A stretch of DNA of 64,000 nt from Anagrus nilaparvatae (taxonomy: Eukaryota; Arthropoda; Insecta; Hymenoptera; Mymaridae), in contig JAKSXM010000007.1 of the NCBI GenBank assembly GCA_022575985.1, forward strand, positions 38,008,501 to 38,072,500, given 5' to 3'. Positions 1-11,161 of this stretch are shown here, in pieces. How positions within the stretch are numbered: position 1 is the first letter of the stretch; each line of letters opens with the position of its first letter. The notes beneath the pieces were generated by a model that worked only from the letters and a program-made list of their open reading frames with translations, made no database searches and was not told the DNA's origin. A program made the position numbers and the translations under genes.

Positions 1-832
1 AGAAAAATAAAGAAGATGTTAAGAGAGACATATTCATTTAGGATACATGCAAACATATAATGGTAAAAATTTTTTTGGAATAAAATTATTAAATAATAAT
101 TAATATTATATATTTGTTATAGCTAAAATTAACTGCTTTTGGTCAAAATAAATGTAGGGAAATATAGTGTAAAGCAGAAGAAATTATTCTTTTATGTAAT
201 GGAAAAACAACAATTTATAAAGATAACACGTCTCTGTTAGTAACTCTGACTTCATATTTTATAAGAAAGTATAACAGGAAAGAAGCAGAATAGTAAGTAA
301 TATTTAATATTATACTATTGTATACTAATTTCATTTATCTTTAATTTACAGGTTAAGGAAAAAATTTAATTTATAAATTTGGAATACTGTTTATATTAAT
401 AAAAAAAAATATTTAATAAAATTTCTATATTATTAGAAATTTATTTATTGTTTAGTAAATTGATTTTGTTTCAATTAAAGATTATTAATAATGTGAAGAT
501 TCGAAAAAAGTATTTACAAATTTAATTTTATGATATATATTAAACAAAATTTGTTTTTCATAATATAATTATTTAAAATTTATAAATAAAATAATTTACA
601 GTATTTACTTAAAACAATTCATTTTTTGAAGTTTGTACATAAATCGAATATAATTTTTTTAAATTTATATTTACATTGGCATAATATTATAGAATTTATT
701 AAAACTTTTTGTATTATATTATTGTTTGTTGTTACTAATTAATTTGATTCAAGAATTTATAATTTGATTATAAAATAATTATTAAATATTATATATACCT
801 CATTTTATAATTTAAAATTTATTTGATTACAT
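1..832. other. AT-rich intronic sequence, no gene seen
   Basis: Very AT-rich sequence with many short stop-filled frames. I see no conserved coding motif, RNA gene or long repeat here. Confidence 0.6.
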
Positions 833-1667
833 AGCTGCACAAAAAAAAAGTTTCTGAAGTCAGAATTCAGCTTACACCCTCATATTTTGCCATGTTATTT
901 TACTATGTCCAAAAGTTGAAAATAAAAGTACCTTATTTACGTATTTTGAAGTTCTAAAAACGAATTACAAGTCAGAATTTACCTATCACCCTTAGTTTTT
1001 GCCCCAGCTACCCCAATCACCCTCTAAACTGCCCCAGAGAGTGAATATTTTACTTTGTGCAAAAGTTATAAATTAAAGTACCTTGTTTACGTATTTTGAT
1101 GTTCTAAAAACGAATTTCAAGTCAGAATTTACCTAAAACCCAACAGAGAAAGGTTAAGTAACGAAAAATACGTAATCATATATGCTCGTAGGTGCTTACT
1201 TTTTCCAAACTTTCCTCTGGGGGACTTTAGAGGGTAACTAGGCTAACTGGGACAAAAACTAAGGATGATGGAAAAATTCTGACTTAAAATTTGTTTTTAG
1301 AACATGAAAAAATGGTACTAAGATACTTTAATTTATAACTTTTGCACAAAGTAAAATATTCACCCTCTGGGGCAGTTTAGAGGTTGGCTAGGGGTATCTT
1401 GGGCAAAATTTGAGGGTGTAGGCTAAATTCTGCCTTCAGATTTGGTTTTAGGACATCAAAATACGTAACTAAAGTACTTTTATTTTTAACTTTTGGAAAT
1501 AGTAAAATATTTGCTTTTTGGGCGGTTTATAGGGTGGCTGGGGGTAGATTGGGCAAAATCTGAGGGTTTAGGCTAAATTCTGACTTCAGATTCGGTTTTG
1601 GGACATCGAAAAAGTTACCTGTAGGTAGGTCTAGTTACAGTATCAGAACTTTTTTTTTTGTGCAGCT
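833..1667. mobile_element. Foldback/MITE-like element with tandem-repeat arms
   Basis: Ends form an inverted repeat, AGCTGCACAAAAAAAAA on the left and its complement on the right (1650-1667). Inside, the left half carries about 130-150-bp repeats (motifs TTGCCCCAGCTACC and TTTACGTATTTTGA) and the right half carries their inverted copies (GGCTAGGGG...TTGGGCAAAAT). No transposase is encoded, so it is a non-autonomous element. No clear target duplication was found. Confidence 0.7.
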
Positions 1668-1928
1668 GTGTTATTTATATATTTTTTTAAATATTTTTGT
1701 TAGATTGATAGTAAATATTTATTTTTACAATAAATGTTGAGGTAAACTAACATATACTTTTTCATGAAACTTAATTAAATTACTACTATTATGTAATAAT
1801 ATTAACATATAACTAATATTAACATATTATGAATAAAATTTTTTTTTATAAATGATAATAATAATAATATAATACTTTTAATTAACATACAATTTTGGAT
1901 TCAATTAATTAAATAAATGAAGAAAAAC

Positions 1929-2202
1929 CCGTACAAACTCACCGTATAGAGTACTCTATAGGGCACTCTATAGAATACTCTATACGGCAGTCTATACGGA
2001 ATTTTTCCGTATAAAGTACCTTATAGATTACTCTATAGAGAACCGTATAGAGTATTTTATAGAGTAATCTATACTCTGCTGTATAGAGCACTTAATACAG
2101 TACTGTATACGGCGAAGTTCCGTATAGAGTGCCGTATATAGTATTCTATAGAGTGCCCTATAGAGTACTCTATATGGTACTCTATACCGTGAGTTCATAC
2201 GG
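1929..2202. mobile_element. Short palindromic MITE built of CTATAGAG-type microrepeats
   Basis: Starts CCGTACAAACTCACCGTATAG and ends with an inverted match (CTATACCGTGAGTTCATACGG). The interior is nearly all variants of TATAGAGTACTCTATA and GCCGTATAGAG, themselves palindromic. A 66-codon frame on the minus strand is a by-product of this repetition. Confidence 0.65.
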
Positions 2203-2229
2203 AAATATAAATAAACTTTTTTCAACACG

Positions 2230-3150
2230 GTTTTAATAAAAAATTTTATAAAGTTTCATAAATTTTATATTGGCTGGCTTCATTAGGACAACAATTAAAC
2301 ATTTTCAATAAATATTATTGTATAATATTTAAATGTTCGCTTAAATATATAAACCATAGACTTTTTCTTTAGTTCGTTTAAAGTTTTCTATAAGAAAAGC
2401 ATAAACAGTTACTTTTGGAATGCGAATTATAAAAGCAATTAAAGAGTATCGGGTAATTTGTCAAAATTAAAAGATATCTTTATCTTTATTACAATGCATT
2501 GGTAGAAAAATAAGGTTTACTTCTTACATACCGTTATTCATGTCCTTTAACTTTATCTTTGTTAATTTAAAAAACGTATATTACCATACATTATAATGGC
2601 TATGTATTTAAGTAAATGACGTGGTATTAAAATTGATATAGATACCGATTTAAACCAAGTCATAGAATTTTTTTAAATACATGACATTGTTTATTCTATT
2701 ATAGAAATTTATGGTTTTTATTTAAGTATTTTATTTTACATTCTATTCAAATCTGCCCTATATATATACATATACAAAAAATAATAAAAATTTCAATTTA
2801 TTGTGAAAATCAGAATAAAGTTACTTTCACAAGTGGAGTTACTTGAGAAAAAAAAATGAACGCTTTTAAGTCTCTCTTCGCGCAAGTAGAGGCATATAAG
2901 ACATATTGAGTATATAAATGTATATGTCGTGTATATGTGATCAATACACACACTATATATTCCTTAGTAAAAATCATGTTAATTATCTAATATATGAAAA
3001 AATAACAAAGATATGGATGTAAATAAATAGAAAATATGGTAATGCAAGATTAAAATAATTATTATTTTTTATTAATAAATTGCTAATAATAATATTTTAA
3101 CCATGAAGTAAATAATAAAATATAAAATCAGGGCAAAACAATTAATCTGA
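2230..3150. other. AT-rich intronic sequence, no gene seen
   Basis: Stretch with short repeats such as TATATGT around 2890-2950, no coding or RNA motif recognised. Confidence 0.5.
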
Positions 3151-3254
3151 CGAAATTTTAATAAAAATTGGATGTTGTCTCATCCGGACTTAAGATTGCC
3201 AATGACAACCTTATATCCCAGGCCCCACGGGTCGCTGTTGATATCATCTATTAG
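3150..3254 (-). pseudogene. R1-type LINE ORF2 fragment, downstream piece
   Basis: Minus-strand translation gives LIDDINSDPWGLGYKVV, the conserved DPWGxxYK block between endonuclease and reverse transcriptase of R1-type LINEs. It continues the frame that stops at 5976 on the other side of the foldback element; removing that element and one copy of TAG restores a continuous reading (..LQS|LIDDINSD..). The coding signal fades beyond about 3170. Confidence 0.7.
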
Positions 3255-5975
3255 TAGTTACGCGGCCAGCTGGCTTTTCAGGTTACTCATTTTGCTCCGC
3301 TTAAAATGTGCACAAATCGGTTATTTAAGTCAAGCCTGACAAGTCGCAGCCATAGAGAAGTCTGGCGCGCGGTCCAGCGGGAGATTTAAACTGGCCGGAA
3401 AATGTCAAAAATTCAGGAAAATCAAACTCATTTTGCTCCACTTTTGAATACCCGGAATCTTTTATTTATTGACCCTCATACACGAAAATACTAATGCCTG
3501 GTAATTTCCTCGGTTTAACGCACTAGCCTGACGCCCTAAAGATGTCAAAAAAATGGCTTCGGTTATATCATTTCGCTCCGAGAACCACTTGACCGATTTA
3601 AAAAAACGAAAGTGTATTTAAAAGGGCTAAGGTAGCCTGACAAAACTACTGGTAGCCTGATAACTCCGGGGAAAAAAATGGCGTCAACGAGCATGGAAAA
3701 TTTTACTGAAATTGATGAGAATTGGTGAATTTTTCGTCCATTTTAAATAATAAAATATAATGTAGATGAATTTTTCGACCAAGAGGGCTATTAAGAAATA
3801 AAAAACTAAGAATCTTTTATGTAAACGTTTACATATATTTACTGAAATTGCATATAATTAACACTAAAATTAATTATAAGGGAAAAATATAATTTAAGTT
3901 AAGGTCAGAAAATAATTATATCATTTTAATACGAGCGAATAAAACTAGCTAATCCATTTTTAGCGACGGAAAAACAAAAAAAAGTGAAAATTCGTTTTTC
4001 CTTACATCAAAATAACCATTTTTTGCCTTACCTTAAAGCTTACATTCGCTTACGGCATATGTAATTCATTTTTTCTAATGCTCCATTAATGAAGAAATTT
4101 TCCGGCGTATCGTAAACGAAATTCCGGGTACCATAACCGGAATTCCGGTATTTTAAGAAAATTTTCCTTTGAATTCCAAATATTATTTTCTCTTAAAAAA
4201 AGGATTAAAATTTTTTTTTAAATACTTTTAATTACAGATTTTCAAAAAATTAAATAGTAAAAGTTATATGCAAGTTGCGAATTTAAAAGAAAGACTACTG
4301 CGGAATAAGGTATGGTTTCTGGCTCTAGCATATTCTTTACATTTTTTTTACTCAATTTGATGTTTTACAATAAAAAATAAGATTCCAAGGGTCGGTACCC
4401 CCCCACCCTCCATGCGTTCACTGGGGGAGGTTCAAACGGGTTTTTGACTCCAAAATTAATTTCTCCGGACGTAGATATCATCCCATTGGGGCGTAGTTGG
4501 TGTCAAAATTTTTGTTTTGAAAAAAAAATACTGATTAATAAATAAATTTTTTTTTTTATTTTAGAACTCATTTTGAGGTTAAAAACTTCAAAAAACGTCA
4601 TTTTTAGCATTTTGATAGACTAAAAAATTGAGACATTTTGGGACAGAGGAAAAACTCCTTTTTTTCACGCTCAGGAAAAGTTTGCGTAAGCCTACTTTAC
4701 AATATGCTGTCGGAAAAATGCCAACTTTTGCGGTGCGTCACTTGTAATTGGCGGTTATGTAAAAGAAATCGTGTTTTATTTTTTACTTATTTTATGATAC
4801 CATTTTAATATTTGATTTTAAATCTAAAATTAGCATTTATATGATTCTTGTTATGTATTTCTAACATTTTTTTCATGAAAAAAACGATATCTTACCTATA
4901 ATTTACCAAAGAAATTTATTTATTTAATGAAATCTCTTAATTTTCGCAATATAATGATTAATAGGGTGATCATCTTTTTGAAAAAAAAAATTGAAGGCAC
5001 ATCTTGCTGATACGTTTCTTTGAGTTTTTTAGACCATATTAAGTGACATACAAGCTAGGAACGGAAAAAATTTTGCTCAACACATAGTTTTTTAAATTCG
5101 CAACTTGCATATAACTTTTACTATTTAATTTTTTGAAAATCTGTAATTAAACGTATTAAAAAAAAAATTTTTGAGAGAAAATAATGTTTGGAATTAACAG
5201 GAAAATTTTCTTATAATACCGGAATTCCGGTTATGGTAACCGGAATTTCGTTTACGACAAACAGGAAAATTTCTTCATTAAGGGAGTATTAGAAAAAATG
5301 AATTATATATGCCGCAAGCGAATGTAAGCTTTAAGGTATGGCAAAACATGGTTATTTTGATGTAAGGAAAAACGAATTTTCACTTTTTTTGTTTTTCCGT
5401 CGCTAAAAATGAATTAGCTAGTTTTATTCGCTCGTATTAAAATGATATAATTATTTTCTGACCTTAGCTTATCTTATATTTTTCCCTGATAATTAATTTT
5501 AGTGTTAATTATATGCAATTTCAGTAAAATTTTCCATGCTCGTTGACGCCATTTTTTCCCCCGTAATTATCAGCCTACCCGTAGTTTTGTCAGGCTACCT
5601 TAGCCCTTTTAAATGCACTTTCGTTTTTTTGAATCGGTCAAGTGGTTCTCGGAGCGAAATGATATAACCCAAGCCATTTTTTTGACAACTTTAGGGCGTC
5701 AGGCTAGTGCGTTAAACCGCGGAAATTATCAGGCATTAGTATTTTCGTGTATGAGGGTCAATAAATAAAGGATTCCGGGTATTCAAAAGTGGAGCAAAAT
5801 GAGTTTGATTTTCCCGAATTTTTGACATTTTCCGGCCAGTTTAAATCACCCGCTAGACCGCGCGCCGGACTTCTCTATGGCTGGAACTTGTCAGGCTTGA
5901 CTTAAATAAGCGATTTGTGCACATTTTAAGTGGAGCAAAATGAGTAACCTGAAAATCCAGCTGGCCGCGTAACTA
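3255..5975. mobile_element. Long foldback element (about 1-kb inverted arms) inserted in an R1 LINE
   Basis: Outer ends are perfect inverted repeats (TAGTTACGCGGCCAGCTGG and its complement), flanked by a TAG duplication at 3252-3254 and 5976-5978. The left arm runs to about 4291, the right from about 5089; about 800 bp lies between. The left arm has about 135 extra bases (3712-3840) bounded by a repeated TTTACTGAAATTG. No transposase or other ORF is present, so it must be moved in trans. A 3-bp duplication narrows the possible DNA transposon superfamilies, but I cannot assign one. Insertion into a recognisable LINE reading frame confirms the boundaries. Confidence 0.85.
3279..3600 (+). repeat. 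Subterminal repeats of the foldback element
   Basis: The left arm carries three copies of a TCATTTTGCTCC-like motif (near 3286, 3430 and 3567; third TCATTTCGCTCC), with AGCCTGACA/GCCTGACG motifs after them. The right arm holds the mirror-image copies (near 5650, 5790 and 5935). Clustered subterminal repeats commonly serve as transposase-binding sites; that role is inference. Confidence 0.6.
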
Positions 5976-7055
5976 TAGGGACTGAAGTCAGCGCGCCTTG
6001 CTGAGGCGGGTAGCTTTCGCCAGCCTATGCTGGGCGTCTTTGTACTCTGCAGAGCGCGTAGCTAGCTCTGGGCGGCCTTTCTTTGCCGTCTTCTGCGTGC
6101 GCTGTGACAGACCCGTCTAAGCACCGCAATTTCTTCATTCCACCAGTAGACGCTTCTTTTACCCTTCCAGGACCGTTTACGCGGCATAGAGGCATCGCAT
6201 GCTCCCCTCAGCAGAGCAGTTACCCTCTTGACAAGAGTCTCTGCCTCTCCCGGGGTGGTCGGTCCTCCATACCAGGCTGTGATAGACGAGGACTCTTCGC
6301 GAAGATAATCCACAAATCTGTCCTCGTCCATCTTTGACATATTCCAGCCTAGTGGGCGCTTTTTGTACGGGGGCCGATTAACGACCCTATCACGTACTTT
6401 GAAGGTGATGTAATTATGTTTGCTGCCATTGGCTCCATCCATCACCCTCCAACCGCCCACTCTTCCTGCCAGTCCGGCCGAGGCAAAATTGACGTCAGGG
6501 ATCTATTCGCCAAAGCCTGGCCTTACGTAGATTGGATTGTTCCCAGAGTTCATGACCACCAAATCAGTTCTAGCGGCCATCTCTAGGATCGACGTTCCCC
6601 TACAGTTCGTGGTTGGCATTCCCCATTCCACGGCCCTGGCATTTAAGTCCCCGACAAATATGATATTGCCAGAGACTTCCTTTATCGTTTCCTCCAATGA
6701 GGCCAGCTTTGCGGTGAACACACCAATAGTGTCATTCGTTGACAATTAACAACTAATGAAAGTTGTATCACCGCACTTTGCCCAGACGTGGCACAGGACA
6801 CTTTTCTGACTTATGGCCTTGACCGCCACATTTAAAACACGCAAACTTTCGATCCATGCCCTTACATGACCACTGGTTGTGGCCGAAACCAAGACACTTA
6901 AAGCACCGAATAATCTCGGCTCTTAAGCGCACTTGCCAGTTAGACCAGCCATTATTTAGCCGGCCTTTATTGGTCAATTTTAGTGCGGCGGCTTCTGGTA
7001 GGTCTACGACCGCCATATCCGCCTTAGTGCCCTTAGCCTTAAGCAAAAAATTAAT
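5976..7055 (-). pseudogene. R1-type LINE: ORF1 zinc knuckles, partial endonuclease and linker
   Basis: Minus-strand remains of an R1-clade non-LTR retrotransposon, read from 7046 downward. First comes the ORF1 (Gag-like) C-terminus with two CCHC knuckles (CFKCLGFGHNQWSC and a second CFKC...C). Then an endonuclease piece with the GDLNARAVEWG motif (about 6503-6745), lacking its N-terminal third. Then the linker towards the reverse transcriptase (6062-6460: HNYITF, WWNEEI, basic tail, and at about 5990-6060 ..EYKDAQHRLAKATRLSKAR). Frame changes and stops separate the blocks, so it is dead. It is interrupted by the foldback element and resumes at 3254. GC content is visibly higher than the surroundings. 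Confidence 0.85.
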
Positions 7056-8265
7056 AACTTGTTATGGTATCAAAATATGCATTAACATACAAATTCGTAT
7101 TGAAATTTAGTAAATTTATTATACTAGACTGATTTTACGTTTTATTTATTTATTTTATTATTGAAATATTTTTTTCAAAAATTTTTAAATGAAAAAAAAA
7201 ATTGTTTTAATTACGCGCAGCAATACTTTTTATTTTTAGACATCAACGGATAGTGAGGTAATTAAATGTTAAAAATTACTGTTATATTCTGCCGAGCGTA
7301 GCGAGTATTCATCAGCTAGTATTTATTAAATTATTATTCTGCAATCATATTAAAATCAGTGTTTCGTCAGCCCTTAAATTGCGCGCTCAAAATGTTAACA
7401 CAGTGTTGTTATGTGCAAATAAATATTATATTTATTAAATATTTTTTATACGTTTTATGTAATTACTGGTAAAAGTTAGTGTTTTCACTGACCCTGATGA
7501 TGTATCTATAATACAAGTTCCGAAACGCGTCGCTTTTGACGTAAAATAGTTTACAGAATCGCTAGATAGGTTATATATAATCTTATTTTGTGACTTGGAC
7601 ACATTACAAACATGATTTTCAAATTTACTTATTCCTTGTAAACAAACGCATAGTAACCAAACCTTACATTTATCGAATACATATTTTTTCAAAAATCAAT
7701 GATATAATTGATTATTTTTGTATAATTATTATACCCATTCTAAGGAATATGCAACTAAATTTAATTTTATAATTCCTAGGAAAATTTTCTGCCCTAGGTA
7801 TGACTTAAATTGTTAACCAAGTTTGGAACTGAAGAAGGTATTTATCACTTTCAATACCAAATATCGATATTCATGCTTCCGTTAATTGAAACATACCAAG
7901 TATAAATGTCTTTGTCTGATTTTACTATTTATTGATACTATTGATTAATATAGTCTAATCGCTAGTCTTTTAATAATATTATTTATATAACGGTTCTGAA
8001 TTTTTGGGCTATCGAGGAACATTATATAATTTAATTTGTAACTGCCCAGGTTACTAAATTTTGGAGGAACGTGGGTTTTTGTCACGTCCAATCAATGATA
8101 ATGCCCCTAATTTTTTTGAAGAATCTTGGGTGAGTTCAATGCAACTTAGAAGTCAGCTTTGTCAGTAGCAGGGCACTGCAGATCCTATATCTAAGAGATA
8201 CCGGATTTAGTTTTAATATACATGTCAAATATGAACCACCATGCACAACATATTATGAGATTTAC
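7056..8265. other. Intronic sequence, no gene seen
   Basis: AT-rich; includes CCGAGCGTAGCGAGTATTC near 7293, resembling degenerate repeat remnants seen elsewhere (for example 14386 and 19600). No coding motif recognised. Confidence 0.5.
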
Positions 8266-8269
8266 TTAA

Positions 8270-8988
8270 GGACGCTCTGTCCACCACTGGGTGTTTTTTG
8301 CGCAGCATATTTGTAACTAAAATATTTTAACCATATATTTATTTATAATAATTTTTTAATGAAAGAATCAATGCTTTTCAGTATTTAGTACAAGAATATT
8401 AAAAAAAAAATTAAAAATGTTTATTTGTTTAAACAAATACGACCTGTTAAATTTTTGAAATTTTCGGGTCATAAAAGCCTGAGTTCACAGATCTCGGCTA
8501 CTCGGATCAAAATTCTGCTTGGCTCATATTGAAGATCATTCAATTCTAGGTGGAGGTATCGTGGGAAATTTTTCGCTAAACCTCTTCAGTAATGAGTTAC
8601 AGCTAATTGTTTATAAAAAAAAAGTTTAAAATGATCAAAATTTTATAAACAATTAGCTGTAACTCATTACTGAAGAGGTTTAGCGAAAAATTTTCCACGA
8701 TACCTCCACCTAGAATTGAAAGATCTTCAATATGAGCCAAGCAGAATTTTGGTCCGAGTAGCCCAGATCTGGGAACTCAGGCTTTTATGACCCGAAAATT
8801 TCAAAAATTTAAAAGGTCGTATTTGTTTAAACAAATAAACATTTTTAATTTTTTTTTAATATTCTTGTACTAAATACTGAAAAGCATTGATTCTTTCATT
8901 AAAAAATTATTATAAATAAATATATGGTTAAAATATTTTAGTTACAAATATGCTGCGCAAAAAACACCCAGTGATGGACAGAGCGCCC
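8270..8988. mobile_element. Near-perfect palindromic element flanked by TTAA
   Basis: Arms of about 345 bp (8270-8612 and about 8640-8988) are near-perfect inverted copies around a spacer of about 27 bases. The outer ends are GGACGCTCTGTCC and the complement of GGGCGCTCTGTCC, each bordered by TTAA (8266-8269, 8989-8992). That flank suits a TTAA-targeting family such as piggyBac, but the evidence is only the tetranucleotide. No ORF. It ends 72 bases before the 3' splice site of exon A. Confidence 0.75.
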
Positions 8989-9060
8989 TTAATTTAAAAA
9001 AAAAAAAAAAAACTGAAAGTATATACATGTTTTTGTAATAATTTCATAAATATTTTTCAG

Positions 9061-9683
9061 AATATTCGGCCCAGCCCTGAAAGACTTGATGCACAAATTC
9101 GTCAATTAATGCATGCAGTTGAATCTTTGAAAGTGCAACAGAAAGAAACGAATAAAATTATTTTATCAAAATTAGATGAATTGATGTATCTTCACTGTCA
9201 CAATGAGTACGATAAGAATTACTCAACACCAATAAGTATAAATAAAAAACGTTCCGATGATTTTAATATTTACAGTGAAGAAAATTATAGAAACTATAAT
9301 TATAGAGTTGATACGGCATTAAATAATAGCCAGAAATCTGTTACACCTCAAAATATTTTTTTGCCTCAACAACAGCATTCATATGCTCCCTTAGTTTATC
9401 CATCTTCTGCACTTCAAACATATTATCATAATAATTTACCATTTCAAGAACGTTCAAATCAGCAAATACCTACATTGTACTCATCAAATTTTCATAATAT
9501 GCCTTCAAATTTTCAGCAACTAGCTGCAAATCAAACCTTTCCAGCAATAAAACAAATGTCAGATACTATTTTACTACCTGGAATTTCAGCAAATAATTTA
9601 CCAAATCAATCAGCAAACCTTGCAAATATGCAAAATCCATCTCTGATAAGCACATTACAAAAAACGGACTCTGTTGATCTTAC
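9061..9683 (+). CDS. Nup358: Nup358/RanBP2 nucleoporin, internal exon A (partial gene)
   Basis: Internal exon of the cytoplasmic-filament nucleoporin Nup358 (RanBP2), which docks Ran and transport complexes at the nuclear pore. A polypyrimidine tract ending in TTTTTCAG sits directly before 9061 and the donor GTAAGT starts at 9684. The reading frame is open across all 623 bases. The exon begins in phase 0 with a charged, helix-prone stretch (NIRPSPERLDAQIRQL...), then becomes rich in N, Q, P and S with no globular domain, as expected for the linker after the N-terminal TPR region of this family. It ends in phase 2, exactly what exon B at 50663 needs. The identity rests mainly on that link to the Ran-binding domain in exon B. 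An ATG at 9109 is internal, not a start. A 719-bp palindrome ends 72 bases upstream of the acceptor. Confidence 0.8.
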
Positions 9684-9699
9684 GTAAGTAATGGTATTA

Positions 9700-10230
9700 A
9701 CCTTTTTTTTTGGAAATTTATAAGAAAACTTGTATGATAACCCCCCTTGTGCTCTAATTATAACGAGAAGCTCTGTCAAGCTCAATGGCAACCTTTGGCT
9801 GCATGAGTACAACGGAATTAACTTATGCACCCTCCTATGAGTACATCAGAAACGATTCACGGCGACATACCAAATTCTTACTGGCTGGATGTTGAAATTG
9901 TTGGCCACCCTAATATATAATATTTTAACTTTTCCTATCATACTTATAAAACGCCAGACACATAACAATTTACCCTAGACATAATAACTATTTACATTCC
10001 CCTAAAAATCAATACGTGGTTAAAAGACATTGGTTGGATAAGATAACAATAAAGGCAAAGTTTTCCAATCAACATATAGCCCTCAAAGACTAACCAATGA
10101 ACGTTTTTTAACCAATGAAAGCTTCCAGAAAAAATATCGCATTTGTTATTTTAAAATATTTAAATTTTTATATTATTTAAACATTTTAATTATTTTCATT
10201 TCATATTTTTATGACTTCAAATATATTAAA
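9700..10230. other. Intronic sequence after exon A, no gene seen
   Basis: Slightly less AT-rich in 9740-9900, then AT-rich. No recognisable gene or element. Confidence 0.5.
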
Positions 10231-10231
10231 T

Positions 10232-11161
10232 AAAAAAATTTATTTAAATTTTCTTATAAAATTAATTCTTGAAAAGAATTATTTTTAATAAAAAATTGAA
10301 CGCACATAACGAAACAAACAAATTATTAGCGGTCTATTTCGGCTCTTGCAAAATTAGTGTGAGCCATCATCAGTGTAATGCACTAATTTTTGCGTAATTA
10401 AAGATAAAAACCAAAAAAAAATTGATGTTAAAAGGGTTTATACATACCAAAAAAGAAAAACTAAACATGTGGCTCTTGAGACTTTCATCTTATACGAACA
10501 AACATATTGAACTAAAACAACTAAAAGATTTCCCCCTCTCGGGAAGAATCTTTTCGTTGTTTTAGGAGAAAGATGACAAAGCAACTTTCTAGATTAGGCC
10601 AGTGAATTGAGCTATGGCCGTTTTAATTAATACTATTCAAAATTATATGATGGCTCACACTAATTTTTGCAAGAGTCAAAATAGACCGCTAATAATTTGT
10701 TTGTTCTGTTATGTGCGTTAAATTTCTAAATTTAAATAAATTTTTTAAAAATTTTAAATAATTTTGAATAATATTAATTAAAACGGCCATAGCTCAATTC
10801 ACTAGCCTAATCTAGAAAGTTGCTTTGTCATCATTCTCCTAAAACAAAGAAAAGATTCTTCCCGAGAGGGGGAAATCTTTTAGTTGTTTTAGTTCAATAT
10901 GTGTGTTCGTATAAGACGAAAGTCTCAAGAGCCACATGTTTAGTTTGTATTTTTTGGTATGTATAAACCCTTTTAACATCAAATTTTTTTTGGTTTATCG
11001 GCAAAAATTAGTGCATTACACTGTTGATGGCTCACACTAATTTTTGCAAGAGCCGAAATAGACCGCTAATAATTTGTTTGTTCCGTTATGTGCGTTAAAT
11101 TTCTTATTAAAAATAATTCTTTTCAAGAATTAATTTTATAAGAAAATTTAAATAAATTTTT
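10232..11161. mobile_element. Complex palindromic element with three copies of its end motif
   Basis: Left arm about 10232-10648 and right arm about 10750-11161 are inverted copies (for example CCCCCTCTCGGGAAGAATC against GATTCTTCCCGAGAGGGGG). The motif GCGGTCTATTTCGGCTCTTGC occurs near 10330 and inverted near 10672 and 11049, so the loop contains an extra copy of the end block. It may be one foldback element that captured part of itself, or two nested copies. No transposase ORF. Confidence 0.7.

Noticed and set aside
2028..2228. 66-codon minus-strand frame (YRVLYRALYRILY type)
   Set aside because: Generated by the CTATAGAG microrepeats of the MITE.
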